Assembly: GCA_001600415.1 (NCBI GenBank)
Contig: BCJX01000006.1
Location: forward strand, 627,606 to 691,605
Direction of reading: 5' to 3'
Length of the DNA: 64,000 bases
Origin: Pascua guehoae
Lineage: Eukaryota > Basidiomycota > Tremellomycetes > Trichosporonales > Trichosporonaceae
Shown here piece by piece: positions 20,971 through 32,849 of the stretch; position 1 is the first letter of the stretch, and each line of letters opens with the position of its first letter. A program made the translations under genes and the position numbers. The notes under the pieces are model-generated. The model was not told where the DNA came from and searched no databases. It saw nothing but the letters and a program-made list of their open reading frames with translations.

Positions 20971-22040
20971 TCAATCCCTCCTTCTCCACTCATCCCGCCG
21001 CGGGCTCCTACTCCTGCTCCTGCCCCTGCCCCAATCTGGCGACGCTCGGCGCGGCCCTCCCCCACGGGCCGGGGGTGGAGGCTGCACGCGCTGCCGATCA
21101 CCCCCACGGGGGGGAAGCACGGCACCACGCTCCCACACGCCAGCTCCGGGGCCCTCACGCCCGCGCGCATAGTCACGATCGCGGTCGCGGGCAAAGTCGA
21201 CGGGCGGCGCGCGTCCGCGGGGGTCGGCGGCACCAGGCCCGCGTGCGGCGCCGTTGATCGCGAGCGGGCGCGGTTCGGGGACCGTGATCGCCACGCTGAG
21301 GAGGTCGCCCGTGATGAAGCCGTACGCGTCGAGGGTCTTTTCCTCGACCACCTGCCCACGGCGCGGGGCGGTGTCCTCGAGCTCGCGGTCCATCAGCCCC
21401 GACGTCTCGCGCTCGCCGTTTCCAGTGCTGTTTCCATTTCCGTTTCCGACCCCGTTGGCGCGGTCGGGGTGGACGGTGGCTACAAAGTCGCGCCCGCTGA
21501 AGGATACCATGTCCTCGCCGCGGTAGAGGCCGCGGTCAGACACATCGACAAAGACGTGCTTGAACGCGTACCGGGCTAGCGGGGAACGGTAGGGCGCGGG
21601 GAAGACCGAGTAGAGTTGCTGGATGATCGATGTCGGTGTCGAGTGTTTCCTGTGCGTTAGTGCTGGGACTGAGAGGGGGTGACAACTGAGAGGGGGGTGC
21701 CAACTGAGAGGGGGAGGACAACTGGACCAGTATGGACGCGTGACGTTGTTGCAGTCGCGACCACGGAGACAGCGGCGATATACCAGGATACTCACCATCC
21801 ATAGACGAGGAACTCGTCGCGCTCCGGCCACCGCCCGTCGTCAAAGTCGACCAGCGGGGTGTGCCGTCCCTTTGTGATAAATACACGGATAAGGATGGGG
21901 CAGGCCTGGGGTTAGTGGGTAGATTTCCGGGGTGTTAGCCTACCCACCTCGGCCAGGGGGTTTGGGGAAGGTGAGCGGGAGGGAGACCGCGAGGGTGACC
22001 GTGGACGCCCTGGAGATGGCGAGCGCGAGTAGGATGGCAT
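20971..22040 (-). CDS. SAP18-domain protein with SR-rich termini
   Basis: Minus-strand exons 22040-21948, 21905-21796 and 21649-20971 give 293 residues. The core matches SAP18: ACPILIRVFITKGRH, DEFLVYGW, TSIIQQLYS, FKHVFVDVSDRG, and after a Gly/Asn-rich insert LDAYGFITGDLLSVAI. SAP18 is a ubiquitin-like fold found in Sin3 histone deacetylase complexes and, with Acinus and RNPS1, in the ASAP/PSAP complexes on spliced mRNA. Here the first exon encodes an RSPSPGRPRSPSR-type RS segment and the last ~90 residues are Arg/Gly/Asp-rich ending RGRSRSRSPRRDEW, which animal SAP18 lacks. That favours a role in splicing or mRNP assembly; this is inference. The 42-bp second intron and phase-0 junction support the N-terminal exon. 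Confidence 0.85.
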
Positions 22041-22534
22041 TTTGGAGCGAGTTACGACCGTGTTCGAGCGCTGTGGTCGAGCACACTAGCACACTAGCTT
22101 GACGCGTCGAGCAGTCGATCTCACGGTGTGGTGTTTTGAGAAGAGATGCAAGCAGAGGTGTAAAAGCAAGATCTAGCAAGAGATACTGCAGCAGTTGTTG
22201 GTAGGTTGTGCAAAGTCGTCATTTCAAGTTGGCCACCCAAGGCAGATCCACGTGCGATTACGTAACTTGATCTCGGCGTCGGCTATGATTGAGACGGACA
22301 TAAAGTTGGATGCTGATCCGTTTGCGGAATATCCCACACACACTGCCCAAAAACGCAGCCCCCGATCACGGAGCGCGACGACAGCCCCGACGCCGACGCC
22401 GACGCGCAACAAGACGGCGTGCGTGGCATGAACATTGACGGACCTGGTAGCGCGTGCGATTTCCTAAATCTCCTTCCGGTCCGCTAAACGAGCCGGCTTA
22501 AAGTGCTCGTGTGAGCTCGTGTGACCGACCGACC
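22041..22534. promoter_or_regulatory. Shared divergent promoter region, SAP18-like / TAM41
   Basis: About 490 bp separate the two start codons. No gene is present. A bidirectional promoter is inferred from geometry only; I see no diagnostic TATA box. Confidence 0.4.
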
Positions 22535-25100
22535 ATGCAGTCCGTAAGTCGTACTGCTCGGTATCGACAGGGCGCTCTCACCTACTCACGCCTAGGTTAT
22601 CTTTACGGCGACGTTTTCGGTGCGCGCAGGTGCACGCTGTGGGGCGCCGACGCTCGGCCATTTCCATCTGTCGCGCTACTCGTCGACGGCTGCGGCGCTC
22701 AAGCCTGCCACTGAACACCAGGGCGGAGAGGCATCTTCGTATTCGTCCTCGGCTTCGGCTTCGGCTTCGGCTTCGTCTGCTTCATCTTCCCTCTCCGACC
22801 CCAAACGATTCCCGGCATATGCACGCCTGCGTCCAGTGGTCGACGCGTTTGAGGCACCGATCGACCTGGCCGTCGCGTATGGGTCGGGTGTGGTTGCGCA
22901 GGCGAATGCGCAGAAGGGTGTGAGTGGAGTTTGGGTTTGGTGGTGGTTTGGGCAAGCTGCCTCGTACGACAGCTTATTGCGGTCGCGCGGGCGATTTGGT
23001 GTTTGTGTGGCATGATGGCGAGTACGCTCAGCCCGTGCTGTGTTCATCGCTTCGATGAGGGTCTGCCTGTGGGCGGGGTTGTGGCTTGTGAACGCTAGGG
23101 TCAACTCTGGGGCTCAAGCTGGACCATGTAACCTGCCCACAGCACCACAAGAATGCCAACAACACACATGAACAAACTACAGATTGTTCGGAAATTCGTG
23201 AGACTGCCACAAAGGCTCGAGCAGTCTCACGCTTTCTGGACGCACCAGTACATGTCCCAAGACCATCTACGAGCCTAACCCCTCCCCCTACTAACTCGCA
23301 GGTCTCACCCCTCACCGACTTTATCCTCGCGACGCCATCTGCACGCGCGTTCCACGCCGCCAACCTCCGCCAACATCCGCACCACTACCCGCTCTATGCG
23401 CGCGTCCTGGGGCCCTCGGTCGTGGGGTGGATGACGGAGCGGTGGGGTGCGGGCATGTGGTATGTCACCATGGTCAAATTTGGGGATTTGGTAAGTGTCT
23501 CAGGTGTAAGGGTGTGGCGAGTGGCATGGGGGACGGGGAAGCTTTGGGTTTTGCTGGCGTTTGTGAGGCTGGTGGTGCAGCTTGGGTGTTGGTGTGGTTG
23601 TTGGGGCGCTTGTGCTCGTGGAGTGGAATGGGGGATCTGGCAAATGGGTAACTGTTGAAGAGGGACGAGTCTTGGTCTCGGCGACTAGGCGGCTTGCAGC
23701 AGAGACGGTCGTCTAGAAAGTGTCCACTGCGAGGTGGTACAAGCAGAGTGGCATAAACTGGACACCAGCCTATACGGTAACCACTTACTGGCCTCTTTCT
23801 GTCTAGGTGCCTCTTCCCCTTCCACCCTCTAGCTCTCATAACACTTCGCCGAGACAGCTACACCTCTTCCCTACACGAACTAACCCGCAGGAAGTCAAAT
23901 ACGGCGTCATCTCCACGCCCACCCTCACCCGCGACCTGCAGACCTGGGACACGCTCTACGTCGCGGGCCGCCTGCACAAGCCCGTGCTCACGCTTGCATG
24001 CGTCCCGGCCCTCCTCCCCGCCCTGGACGCCAACCACGCGAGCGCGCTCGCCCTTGCGCTCCTCCAGCTCCCACCCCGTTTCTCAGAACTAGCACTGTGG
24101 GAGAAGATTGCGGGCATCTCATACTCTGGCGACCCGCGCATGAGCGTGCCCGGCGCCGAGAATCCGGAAAAGGTCCGGAACATTGTGCGCGGCGAGGGCG
24201 TCCTGGATGGGTTTAGGGGGATTTATGCGCCGCATCTCGGGCGCGCGGTCGGCGTGCGCTGGGCTGGAGGGGAGGGAGGGGCGTGGACGTGGGCCGGGAG
24301 AGGGGAGGAGGTTATCGAGGTGAGTCGTTGTGTTCCGAGGTGGCCGTGGTGTTGGGAGGTCAAGGCGGTGACCGGTGTTGGTGGTGCCTCGCTGGAATGG
24401 CAGTTTAGTAAGCGGCCGTAGCAGCAGATCGTTGCAGCTCTAACGAATTTTGTACGAACTGTCAGACAAGCGGCTGCCCCACCTGTCGAGCGGTGACTTC
24501 TCATTGTTGTTCTCTTCACCCGCTTCCCGTCTCCCACTCCCTTTCTCCCCGCTGCGCTAACACGCAGCAACCGACGACCCCAAACCACCACGCCACCCTC
24601 CTCCACTCGCTCCCGCTCACGCTGCGCCGCGCGCTCGCGGCCCGCTTCCGCTCGCCCGTCGTCGGCGCCCTCGTCGACGCCGACGTCGCCGCCCAGCGCC
24701 GCGCACAGGCAGGGCGCGGCGTCAAGCCCTACGACAGTGTCGAGTTTTGGGCACATGTCGCGACCCAGGACGGGTGGCGCGAGGCCTTGAGTAATGGTTA
24801 GTCCTTGCCTCGTCTTCTCTGTTACCGTTGCAGTTCCCCTTCCCCACCCCCCCATCCCCGCCCCCCACCTAGATTACTCGATGGCAGAATCCCACTCCTC
24901 GAAAATCCCACACCTCGTCTCCCACAATTAACCCCAATCCCCACCATCGAGTCCACGCTGACGCCCCAGAGGTCCGCCACATCATCGGGCGCCCCGCCCT
25001 CACGCAGAGCGTAAAGGGCCTCGTGACTGCGGGCTTCTCCAAGAGCGTCGTGTATAGTCTGGCAAAGTTCCGCAAGTGGCTTGCGGCGCGGAAAAAATAG
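22535..25100 (+). CDS. TAM41: Mitochondrial CDP-diacylglycerol synthase (Tam41/Mmp37 family)
   Basis: Exons 22535-22543, 22596-22919, 23302-23490, 23891-24319, 24568-24796 and 24970-25100 give 436 residues. Tam41 makes CDP-diacylglycerol from phosphatidic acid and CTP on the matrix side of the inner mitochondrial membrane, feeding cardiolipin synthesis. Seen: an Arg/Ala/Ser-rich presequence with a serine-alanine run at ~50-70; the nucleotidyltransferase loop APIDLAVAYGSGV; SPLTDFILATPSARAFHAANLRQHPHHY (family: residues contacting the next strand); the signature YGVISTPTLTRDLQTWDTLYVAGRLHKPV; and a basic, amphipathic C-terminus VVYSLAKFRKWLAARKK. The first exon is just MQS (9 nt, phase 0). The start is supported by GTAAGT directly after it and an in-frame continuation. 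Confidence 0.92.
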
Positions 25101-25453
25101 ACACTTGTGGGATATAAGTTATAGATGCCCGCTGGCATGGCATGGCATGGGCACTGCGTTTGCTGCGATTTGCTGAGGATGTGCGACGCGAGGCGTGCGA
25201 GGTCGAGGTCTATGAGCTGCGGGATGCACGAAGGATCGGAAGAGAGTCACTGTTGGGTGGCGAGGCTGTGGAGGATCGTTCGCCTAGCTCCTCAACACAC
25301 ACAGCTGCGAGCTGTAGTTGTCTGCCGTGGTTGTCTTGCAAGTTAAACGGGGTCCAAAACTCGTATGGGTATCGAGACCTGCTTGCCAGCCGCCGCCCTT
25401 AGACACACGATAAGGCTATTAATCACATGCATGTCGAGTCCACTGCCACACCA
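25101..25453. other. Convergent intergenic region (TAM41 / UBC12)
   Basis: About 350 bp between 3' ends; nothing beyond presumed 3' UTRs is seen. Confidence 0.65.
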
Positions 25454-27280
25454 CTACTTGGTGACATTGTCAAACCGCTCGCCCCGGACGGATCCGCCCC
25501 GCATCGAGGTCCGCACATTGTTAGCAAAGATGTCGCGGTTTTTGCGCAGGTCCTCGGCGGCGTCTGATGTGTAAGTAGTGTTCTGTGGGCCGGGATGGCA
25601 CAATGTTGCTGAGATAGGGAGGGCGTTACGCAGATCGAGGTGATGCTCAGCGTCATGATCACAGGAGGGGTGAGGGTCAAGTCCCGCAGTTGCCATGCCA
25701 CCAGGAGAGGTGCACGGAGGCGATCCCAGCCATTTACAAAGTCTGGTTGAGCACCCCTCGGTGACCAACTGCTGTTTGATCCTCCACCACCGCCAACCTC
25801 ACGCGTCCACACTGCAACAACTCGCAGGACTGGCTCGCAACTCACCCTTGTTCAACGGGTCGTCCGGGTTGGGCTCGAGGAAGAGGTACTGCAGGCCAAC
25901 AGTGATGGAGGAAAGGTTAAGGACGGGCTTCCAGTCCTCGCGCAAAATGTTCCTGCAGGTCAGTGAGAGCTCATGCAAGGCAAAGTCGTCATCTGGTGGC
26001 GTGCAGACAACTTGGTCCAGGGGTCCCAGGCAGCCATCATAGCGCCAACATGGCTGAAGGATACCGGGCCGCAGCCTACTTCTTCCTCCAACGCAGGGCG
26101 CCACCACAACCCCCTACACGCTGTCCGGGCACCTGGGAGCACTCGGTGTCAACTCACAGGCAGACGTTGCCCTCAAGGTCGAGGTTTGGGTGGTAGATCT
26201 TCTGCGTACACCGGACCTTGGGAGGCTCGTGGGGGTAGTTGGGGTTGATGGCGAAGGTGAAGCGGAAGATGCCGCCCTTGTAGATGCCTGTGTGTCAGCG
26301 TGGTGCGGGACATGGAGGTTGGGGCGTCGGTAGGCCATGGTAATCGCGATGCGACGAGAATGTGAGGCATGATGAGGGAGCGCTTCGTGCGAGAACAAAG
26401 AGAACACGGTTCTCAGATAACAGCGTGGTGCGACAGAGATATGGCAAGGGCGGGGCGAGAGTGTCGCGCTGCACACCGTCCCACTCAACCAAGCACAAAT
26501 GCTGCCTCGATGGCTGCTCGCGGAAGCACACCCCCACGACACTCCGCGTCATCCCCTCGTGCACGAACGCTACTCCTCTATCGCGAGGCAGGGTTTCCAC
26601 TCGGTCAACTGGCAAACGCACCCTCATCTGGGGTAATGGTCAGGTTGAAGTTGAGCACGTCCGCTGGGTCGGGGAAGACCATCTTCATCGTGTCGGGAAG
26701 CTCGAGCTCGGTGAGGTCTGGTCGTCAGCGTGGTCAAGGGATGAGGTGAAGCTGTGGGGACGCGGGCACGTCCAGCAGGCCGATAACACAAGGACGCCAT
26801 TAAAGCGGGTGCGCGGGGTGACGGTGAGAGAGTGGAGGTGAGGACACGGTACGAGCGTCGCGCCCAAGCGCCTACGCATGGCGCCGAGTCGATCCTCGGA
26901 GTCGCGCGTCTCCAACCAGTCCCTCGCAGCGAGCCACTCCAGCACAGCTACCACCTTGCCCCTCCCTCGCCATCGAGGCGGAGCTGAGTAACCTTGCTTC
27001 CTCTGCGCTCGACTCACCCTTCTGGACACGGAGCTGTGCGGCGGTCGTCTTGGGCTTCTTCTTGTCCGCCGCCGCCTGGTTTTGCTTCATGGACCAGATC
27101 TGTGCATGCAAGTCGACGAGGGGGGGAAAGACACATCGATACGCAAAGGGCGAAAGGAAGGGGCGCGACGGAGAGCGACATCAAGCGAGCGGAGAGGTCG
27201 GTGGCGAGAGACGACAAGGGGGCGAAGGAGGCCGGTCAGTACGAGCCCGCGCTGCGAGGGGCGGCGCTCACCTTGATCAT
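25454..27280 (-). CDS. UBC12: NEDD8-conjugating E2 enzyme Ubc12
   Basis: Minus-strand exons 27280-27272, 27099-27018, 26717-26622, 26287-26158, 25952-25846 and 25563-25454 give 177 residues, close to the family's ~183. Ubc12 carries NEDD8/Rub1 from the E1 and transfers it to cullins. The diagnostic N-terminal extension [11 protein letters not shown] is present, followed by a Lys-rich linker and [14 protein letters not shown]. The E2 core has [28 protein letters not shown], and the active-site cysteine (~residue 105) in [15 protein letters not shown]. The N-terminal MIK is encoded by its own 9-nt exon. Every intron junction keeps frame to the TAG after DNVTK. Confidence 0.95.
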
Positions 27281-27541
27281 GCTGGGCGTCCGCGTCTAGC
27301 GTCTAGAGGAGAGAGGTGTGGAAAAAATGTTGTTGACAGAAGATGCAAATGTGGAGATGGAGGAAAAGGAAAGTGGATGATCAAGACACGCGAGGATGAC
27401 GCGACCCACTCGCCCACCCTCCCACCGTACAGAGTCGCCGCCCAAACTCGAGGGGACTGAGGCAATGTGCCTGCCTGCTCGTGTCAATAAATATTCGCAC
27501 CCCTCACCATACAACAAGTCTCTGTTACTCCTCTCGTCACA
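27281..27541. promoter_or_regulatory. Divergent promoter region, UBC12 / Pcc1
   Basis: Only 261 bp separate the start codons of two divergent housekeeping genes, so regulatory DNA must be shared or overlapping. No specific element recognised. Confidence 0.4.
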
Positions 27542-28593
27542 ATGTCACAACCACAGCCAGAACTGTCGCACAACGTGTGAGTCGACCCATGCAAGCGGAT
27601 CATGCAAACGGCACGCGCGGTGCTGACGCTCGTGCTCCAACCCCACTCGCATTCGCATTTCTCGCCCATACCTCCCTCCCGTTGTCGTCCACATGCCACC
27701 ACTCACCACCTGACGCTGAACGCGGGGCACATGGATGTTCTGGAATCGTACACGCTCTCGCCTGCATAATGGGGCTGCACGTCGCATCATATGCGTTCAC
27801 CAATCACGCACGGTACACCTCGCCGCTCTTGCCACCCCGTCGCCTCACTCCGAAACCCACCACCGACCCACACCGCCCGTGACCTCCGGTGGCCTCCCGT
27901 GTCCCTTGCCTCGAACTCCTGCCTACCTCGCGGTCCCCGCACAGCACCCTCCGCATCCCCTTCCATACGCCCGAGCAGGCGGTAGTCGCCAAGCGCGCGC
28001 TGGACGTGGACCGCGAGCCCAACGCGGGCCTCGTTGAGCGGAGCACAGACGTCGACGGGGACGTGCTTGTTGTGTGAGTGGGAGTTTAGAGAGTTGAGAG
28101 GGTCGAGAGAGTCGGGCTGTGAGCCGGTCAAGACAGTCGCAGCAGGCGAGTCAGTCGGCGTTGGGGCAGTTGAGCAGGCGAACCAGCTCGCCAGTCGAGA
28201 TAGCACACCTGGGCGTGGGGTGGGGCTGGTATGGCACGGCGTGTAGTATAGGAAGTGGACTGGCACTGACGCTTCTCCCCCGATGGTCTCCTCGATCTCA
28301 CCACCTCCCATCTTTGCCACACGACGGTCCATTCCTATACCCACTCTCTCCCCTACAGCAACGTCTCCACGACCTCGGTGCGCCTCCTGCGCCTCGCGAC
28401 CAACGCAATCCTGTCATCCGCCGACCTCGTCCTCCGCACCATGGCCGAGTTTGCCCCCGACGCCGACGAGGTGCTCCCGACCGACGCCGAGCTCGAGGTC
28501 ATTGCGTCCCGTGCGCGTGTCGAGGGTGGGGGCCGGAAGGGCATTGAGTTGCGCGGTGGGGCGGGCGCGGGCGGGGGGGAGGAAGTGAAGTAG
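27542..28593 (+). CDS. PCC1: KEOPS/EKC complex subunit Pcc1
   Basis: Exons 27542-27576, 27945-28073 and 28359-28593 give 132 residues. Pcc1 is the dimerising subunit of the KEOPS complex, which makes N6-threonylcarbamoyladenosine at position 37 of ANN-decoding tRNAs. The protein starts MSQPQPELSHNVTLRIPF and continues FHTPEQAVVAKRALDVDREP, STDVDGDVLVV, and the helix TTSVRLLRLATNAILSSADLVLRTMAEF, the usual beta-beta-alpha-beta-beta-alpha order with the conserved RxxRxxxN. A tail of ~45 residues rich in Asp/Glu then Gly extends past the domain. The exon 1 to exon 2 join (GT plus C) restores strand 1, which supports a 368-bp first intron. Confidence 0.85.
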
Positions 28594-28884
28594 TAATGGA
28601 ACGGGGAAGGGGGAAGGGGGGGCTTGTGAGGCGGAGGGGAGGTTTAGAGCCGCCAGAGCTGCCTGGCACCGAGAAGATAGCGGGGACACGGAGAACGGCC
28701 TAGAAGAGAGCGCGTCGGGGCAAGAAGCCAAGACGGCCGGGAGCGGGCCGCGCGCGACACGCGCATGATACAGCCCACGCTGCATAGTCGCCGCAAGTAC
28801 TGCATTACAAGATTCATCCTCATTCATGCGTTACGTTTTGGCTTACTAACTGGCTGAACTGGCTGTGATGATGGCCACGCGCCA

Positions 28885-30065
28885 GTGGTAAACTGGTTAT
28901 GGCGACGCATGCGCCACCCACGAGCGCGTCAGGTCGGGTGTACGGAGGCTGCAGCATGTGGGTACTCACGCCCAAGTGCCAGGGGGCAGGGAGCAAGAGC
29001 CAAGGTGGTGGTGGCCCATCTGGGTGTCGAGTTGCTGTTGATCATTGCCTTGAATCACAGTGTCGCCAGTCCCGAGGTGTCAACCATGATGAATGCCAAC
29101 GGCAGACAGTTTATCGGCATTGAATTTCCACCGAGCACGAAGGTATACGCAGCCAGTGTAAAGAGCGCCCGTTCACGCAACCCGGCCGACGCCCGACACG
29201 CCGTGGAACAGTGGTAAGAAGTATGTCGTGTTGGTGAAGGGCCACATGATCTGTGTGTGTACGAGAGGTTATATCGACGAACCTCGCAAGTCGCCCACAA
29301 TTCCTGCTGCCGTACGCGTCCATCATGAACGAAAGGCATGCTGACGACCACCACAGTGTTGTGCACTTCACCGACTCGCTGATTACTCTTCCAATTCGAC
29401 TGCTGTTCCAGGACGCCTCACTCGATGCCTTATGATCATACCAGTTCAAGATTGGGGAGAAGGCATGCAGTTAAGTTGTTGCAACCAAACTTCTCAAAAA
29501 AGGCTGTGTCTACAAAGGCCTCTACAACATTTGTGTCCCGTTGGCCAACCCCTCTGGCAAGGAGCTCGACGAAGGCGCGCTTGACGATGACGAGGATCTC
29601 GACGAGAGGTCGCCATTCTATCAGCTCGACTTTTCCATGAAGGCAGTGTCACTATCAGTCTGTTTGGCATTGGTGGTCTGTAAGGCACAGCTGCCTCTAT
29701 AATGGCGAGTTTATGACTGTCAAAGGCTCAAAGAGTGTAGCCAGATCTGCCTTGCGTCCAAAGCAGGATATCAAAACAGGTCGGAGATAACACTGTGGGA
29801 GGGTGTCAACCGCTACAACATGGGAAACAGTAATTGGTGAGTCGGCTTGCTGGAACCATTGCGGCTTAGCATAGCTGTCTTTCCTATAGTAGTGCACTCA
29901 TCGAAGCGCCTGCGAGTCGCGCTGCTCAACTCAGACGCGATCGGCAAGGAGTACTACAACCCCACTCGCCGAGGGTGAAATCGTACCAGAGCCTGCGCGT
30001 CGACGCGTCGCCGAACTGCAGTTGCTACCGAACCGAACCAACCCTGTCGAGATGCCGTGGCATGT
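28885..30065 (+). pseudogene. Unidentified coding-like remnant or poorly modelled gene
   Basis: No family is recognised. Between Pcc1 and the MDR gene several plus-strand stretches look coding: a hydrophobic then Ser/Asn-rich segment at ~29010-29215 (GVELLLIIALNHSVAS, then GRQFIGIEFPPSTKVYAASV), one at 29502-29690 (YKGLYNICVPLANPSGKEL and a long acidic run), a Cys-rich one at 29700-29836 (KECSQICLASKAGYQNR), and one at 29897-29960 (RLRVALLNSDAIGKEYYNP). A good intron fits 29837-29889 (GTGAGT to CTATAG). However, I could not link all blocks in one phase-consistent model, and stops fall between them. The first block could contain a signal anchor. It may be a decayed secreted or membrane protein gene. 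Confidence 0.3.
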
Positions 30066-30294
30066 ATTATGAAGCCAGTCGAAAGTGAGTCTTGCCTATG
30101 CCTCACCCTCGCTTCCTCACTTCGCCACACCACGCCTGACAAGATGATACCTCGCTAATCCATATGTTCTTTTCTGCTTGAAACTAAACTACCATGGCAA
30201 CTCGAGCGACCCGGCCCCAACAAGTCCCGGAACCCCCGACACTGCCATTTTTCCATCACCCAGAGCGGTGACCGAGCTCTCCACTCGCGACACG

Positions 30295-30964
30295 CTAGAC
30301 CTTGTACACCAACCGCTTGCCGCTAATCTTGTTGGCCTTCATGTCCGCAAAGCCCTGGGGGATATCCTCGAGCCCACCGCGCACCTCGACGGGGGGCGCC
30401 TTGAAGCCGAGCTCGGTGATCATCCCGGGGGCGCGCTTGCAGAATTCGGCGTGGAAGTCGCGCTCGGCGGGCACGGCGGGGATGGGCATGTCGGGCCCCG
30501 TGCGGGGGCCAAAGTTGAATGCCTGGGTGTGAGTGTGTGTTTGGGTGGCGGTAGGTAGGGGTGGGGGAAGGTGAGGGGTTGAGTCGGACTGACCTTTCCA
30601 AACCACGTATACAGCAGGGTGGGGACGAGCTTTACATCGGGCCGCTTCTTCATGGCCTCCTCCTCGGGGAAGAGGATAATGTTGCACACGCCGCCGCCCT
30701 CTTTAAAGCACTGAACGCTAAACACTTCCGAGTCCTTTTCGGAAATACAGTCGAGCGCGCGCGTGACGCCGCCGCCCGTCGCGTCCCGGATGGCCGTGAT
30801 TGCCTTTTCGCCGTCGCGGTAGTTTGCGACAAAGTCGGCGCCGTAGCGCGTCACGAGGTCGGTCGAGTGGGGCGAGCACGTGGTGGCGACCTTGTACCCG
30901 AGGGCCTTTGCGAGTTGGATGGCGAAGAGGCCGACGCCGGTCGAGCCGCCGTAGATGAGGATCT

Positions 30965-31008
<44 letters not shown>

Positions 31009-31108
31009 NNNNNNNNNNNNNNNNNNNNNNNNNNNNNNNNNNNNNNNNNNNNNNNNNNNNNNNNNNNNNNNNNNNNNNNNNNNNNNNNNNNNNNNNNNNN
31101 NNNNNNNN

Positions 31109-31203
<95 letters not shown>

Positions 31204-32849
31204 AGGGGGTAGTAGGATTCCGGCAAAGGAGGGGAATGGTAGGATGGGGAGGTGGGATGCGATGATGGGGCCATGAGGGGAGGGATGGCGGAGAGGAGCG
31301 GAAGGGAGGGGAGCGGAAGCGGAGGGAACCTGGTAACGGCCAGAGAGCGGCACAGGACGAAGATAAGGCGCTGCTGATGACCACGCCTCGGCGATGGACA
31401 CCAAGGTTATACGTGACCACACGTTATCTCTGCCATCGATGCCCCCCTGTCAACCGCCGACCATGCTGGCCTGATGGCTGCGAAAGCGCTCTGGGGTGGC
31501 GGAAAGCGCGACCGTGGGCGGGAGTGTGAGGAACAGGCGAGTCGGCACTTCCGTCGGAGGATGGACGGATGCCGTACCTCGTCAATGTCGACAGTGTGGC
31601 TGTGCCACTTCGTCCTGGCCTATGTCCTCCGCGTCTACTCGCTAACTGCATGTAATACGTATGTGGGCTCGACGCCGACACGCAACGCGGTTGATGCGCG
31701 CTTCTCCGCATCGGCGCTGCTTCCGACTCGTGTCTCGGCCCAACAGCCATGGCCCAGCCCCCCAGCCCAGCCCCTCCGGCCCAACAACCCCTCGGACCAA
31801 ACGACACCTCGGACCCATCAACTTGCTACTCTCAACAACTGGCCTACTCTCAACACCTTGGGTACTCTCACCAACCTCCCTATACCAACCCCCTACTCCC
31901 TACACAACCCACACAAACCTCCCCCTCCCCAACTCCGCAAACCCCCCCTCCTCCCCCCCGCCCAAATCACCGAATCACCCAACTCCAACCCCCAAACAGG
32001 ACTCACCCAACCCCCCTCCTTAGCCGGCGGCCACGGCGCGCCCTGACTCAGCACCAGCGCATGGAAAGCGGTATAAAACGGAATCCCAAACGTCGCCGCA
32101 TCCTCCGGCTTGAGGCCCTCGGGGACCGTCCAGACCAGGTCGGCGGGGACGCGGAGGTACTCTGCAAACGAGCCCTTGTCCTTGAACAAACCCCCGTGGA
32201 CGACGCCCGCGACGCGGTCGCCCTCCTTGAGCCCCGACGAGGCGGGCGGGGGGGAGACGACGTGGCCGGTAAAGTCGCAGCCGACGATGGCGCCGGGGGG
32301 TGTGCGTGTCTCGACGTGTTTCCAGTCGGTTGGGTTCTGTTAGTCCCGCGGGGGTGGGGGTGGGGTTGGGGGTGGTTTCGGGTGTTGGAGGTTGGAGGTT
32401 GGTGTTGGTGGTTGGGGAGGGACGCGGGGGGAAATAGCGGGGTGGGCGGGGTAAGGAGGCACGCGGGGGTTGGGACAGGACGCGGGACGTCGGTACCAGT
32501 CCATACATCGTGATTAGGTGGGCAGTTGACAAACGAACAAGTCACACGGCAATTTCGAAACCAACATCAGCCACAAGCACAAGCACGAGCACCAGACTCG
32601 GACGTACCTGCGCCACATAGTCGACCTTTACGAGCACCTCGCCGTCCTCTGGCTTCGGCACGGGCACGCTCTGCACGCCCGCCGTCGTCTGCGCGTCAGC
32701 GTGAGTGACTAGTCGGTTAGTCGCCCGCGGCCGCCAAGCTAGCCCAGGCTAGGCGTGGCTAGTGCCGTGGCGCAGTGTTTCGGAGGGTCAACCCAACGTA
32801 CGTCGTCGATGCCGACGAGCGCGCGCATCGTGGTGGGGATCGAGGCCAT
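30295..32849 (-). CDS. MDR-superfamily enoyl reductase / quinone oxidoreductase-like protein (zinc-free)
   Basis: Minus-strand exons 32849-32802, 32688-32608, 32336-32007, 30962-30594 and 30522-30295 give 351 residues, all junctions phase 0. The architecture is that of the fungal trans-enoyl-reductase/ToxD-like branch of medium-chain reductases: MRALVGID, PEDGEVLVKVDYVAQNPTDWK, GAIVGCDFTG, GDRVAG, FAEYLRVP, then the Rossmann nucleotide loop ILIYGGSTGVGLFAIQLAKALGYKV, SxHSTDLVTRYGAD, and a C-terminal ISGKRLVYKV. The zinc-binding residues of alcohol dehydrogenases are missing, as expected for this NADPH-dependent branch. Substrate is unknown; no polyketide synthase is nearby, so secondary metabolism is not implied. 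The fourth intron (30963-32006, 1,044 bp) contains the poly-G/N gap, and the 3' splice site is fed by an unbroken C-tract on the coding strand. The assembly gap makes that intron's length uncertain. Confidence 0.85.
30965..31202. other. Assembly gap (about 100 N) inside a long poly-G tract, intronic
   Basis: About 44 G precede N at 31009-31108, and about 94 G follow. Both sides are pure G on the plus strand. It sits wholly within an intron of the MDR gene. Open frames over it read poly-Gly or poly-Pro and are artefacts. Confidence 0.95.

Noticed and set aside
30420..31274. Poly-Pro / poly-Gly proteins across the N gap
   Set aside because: They are translations of the G-run and unknown bases, not evidence of coding.
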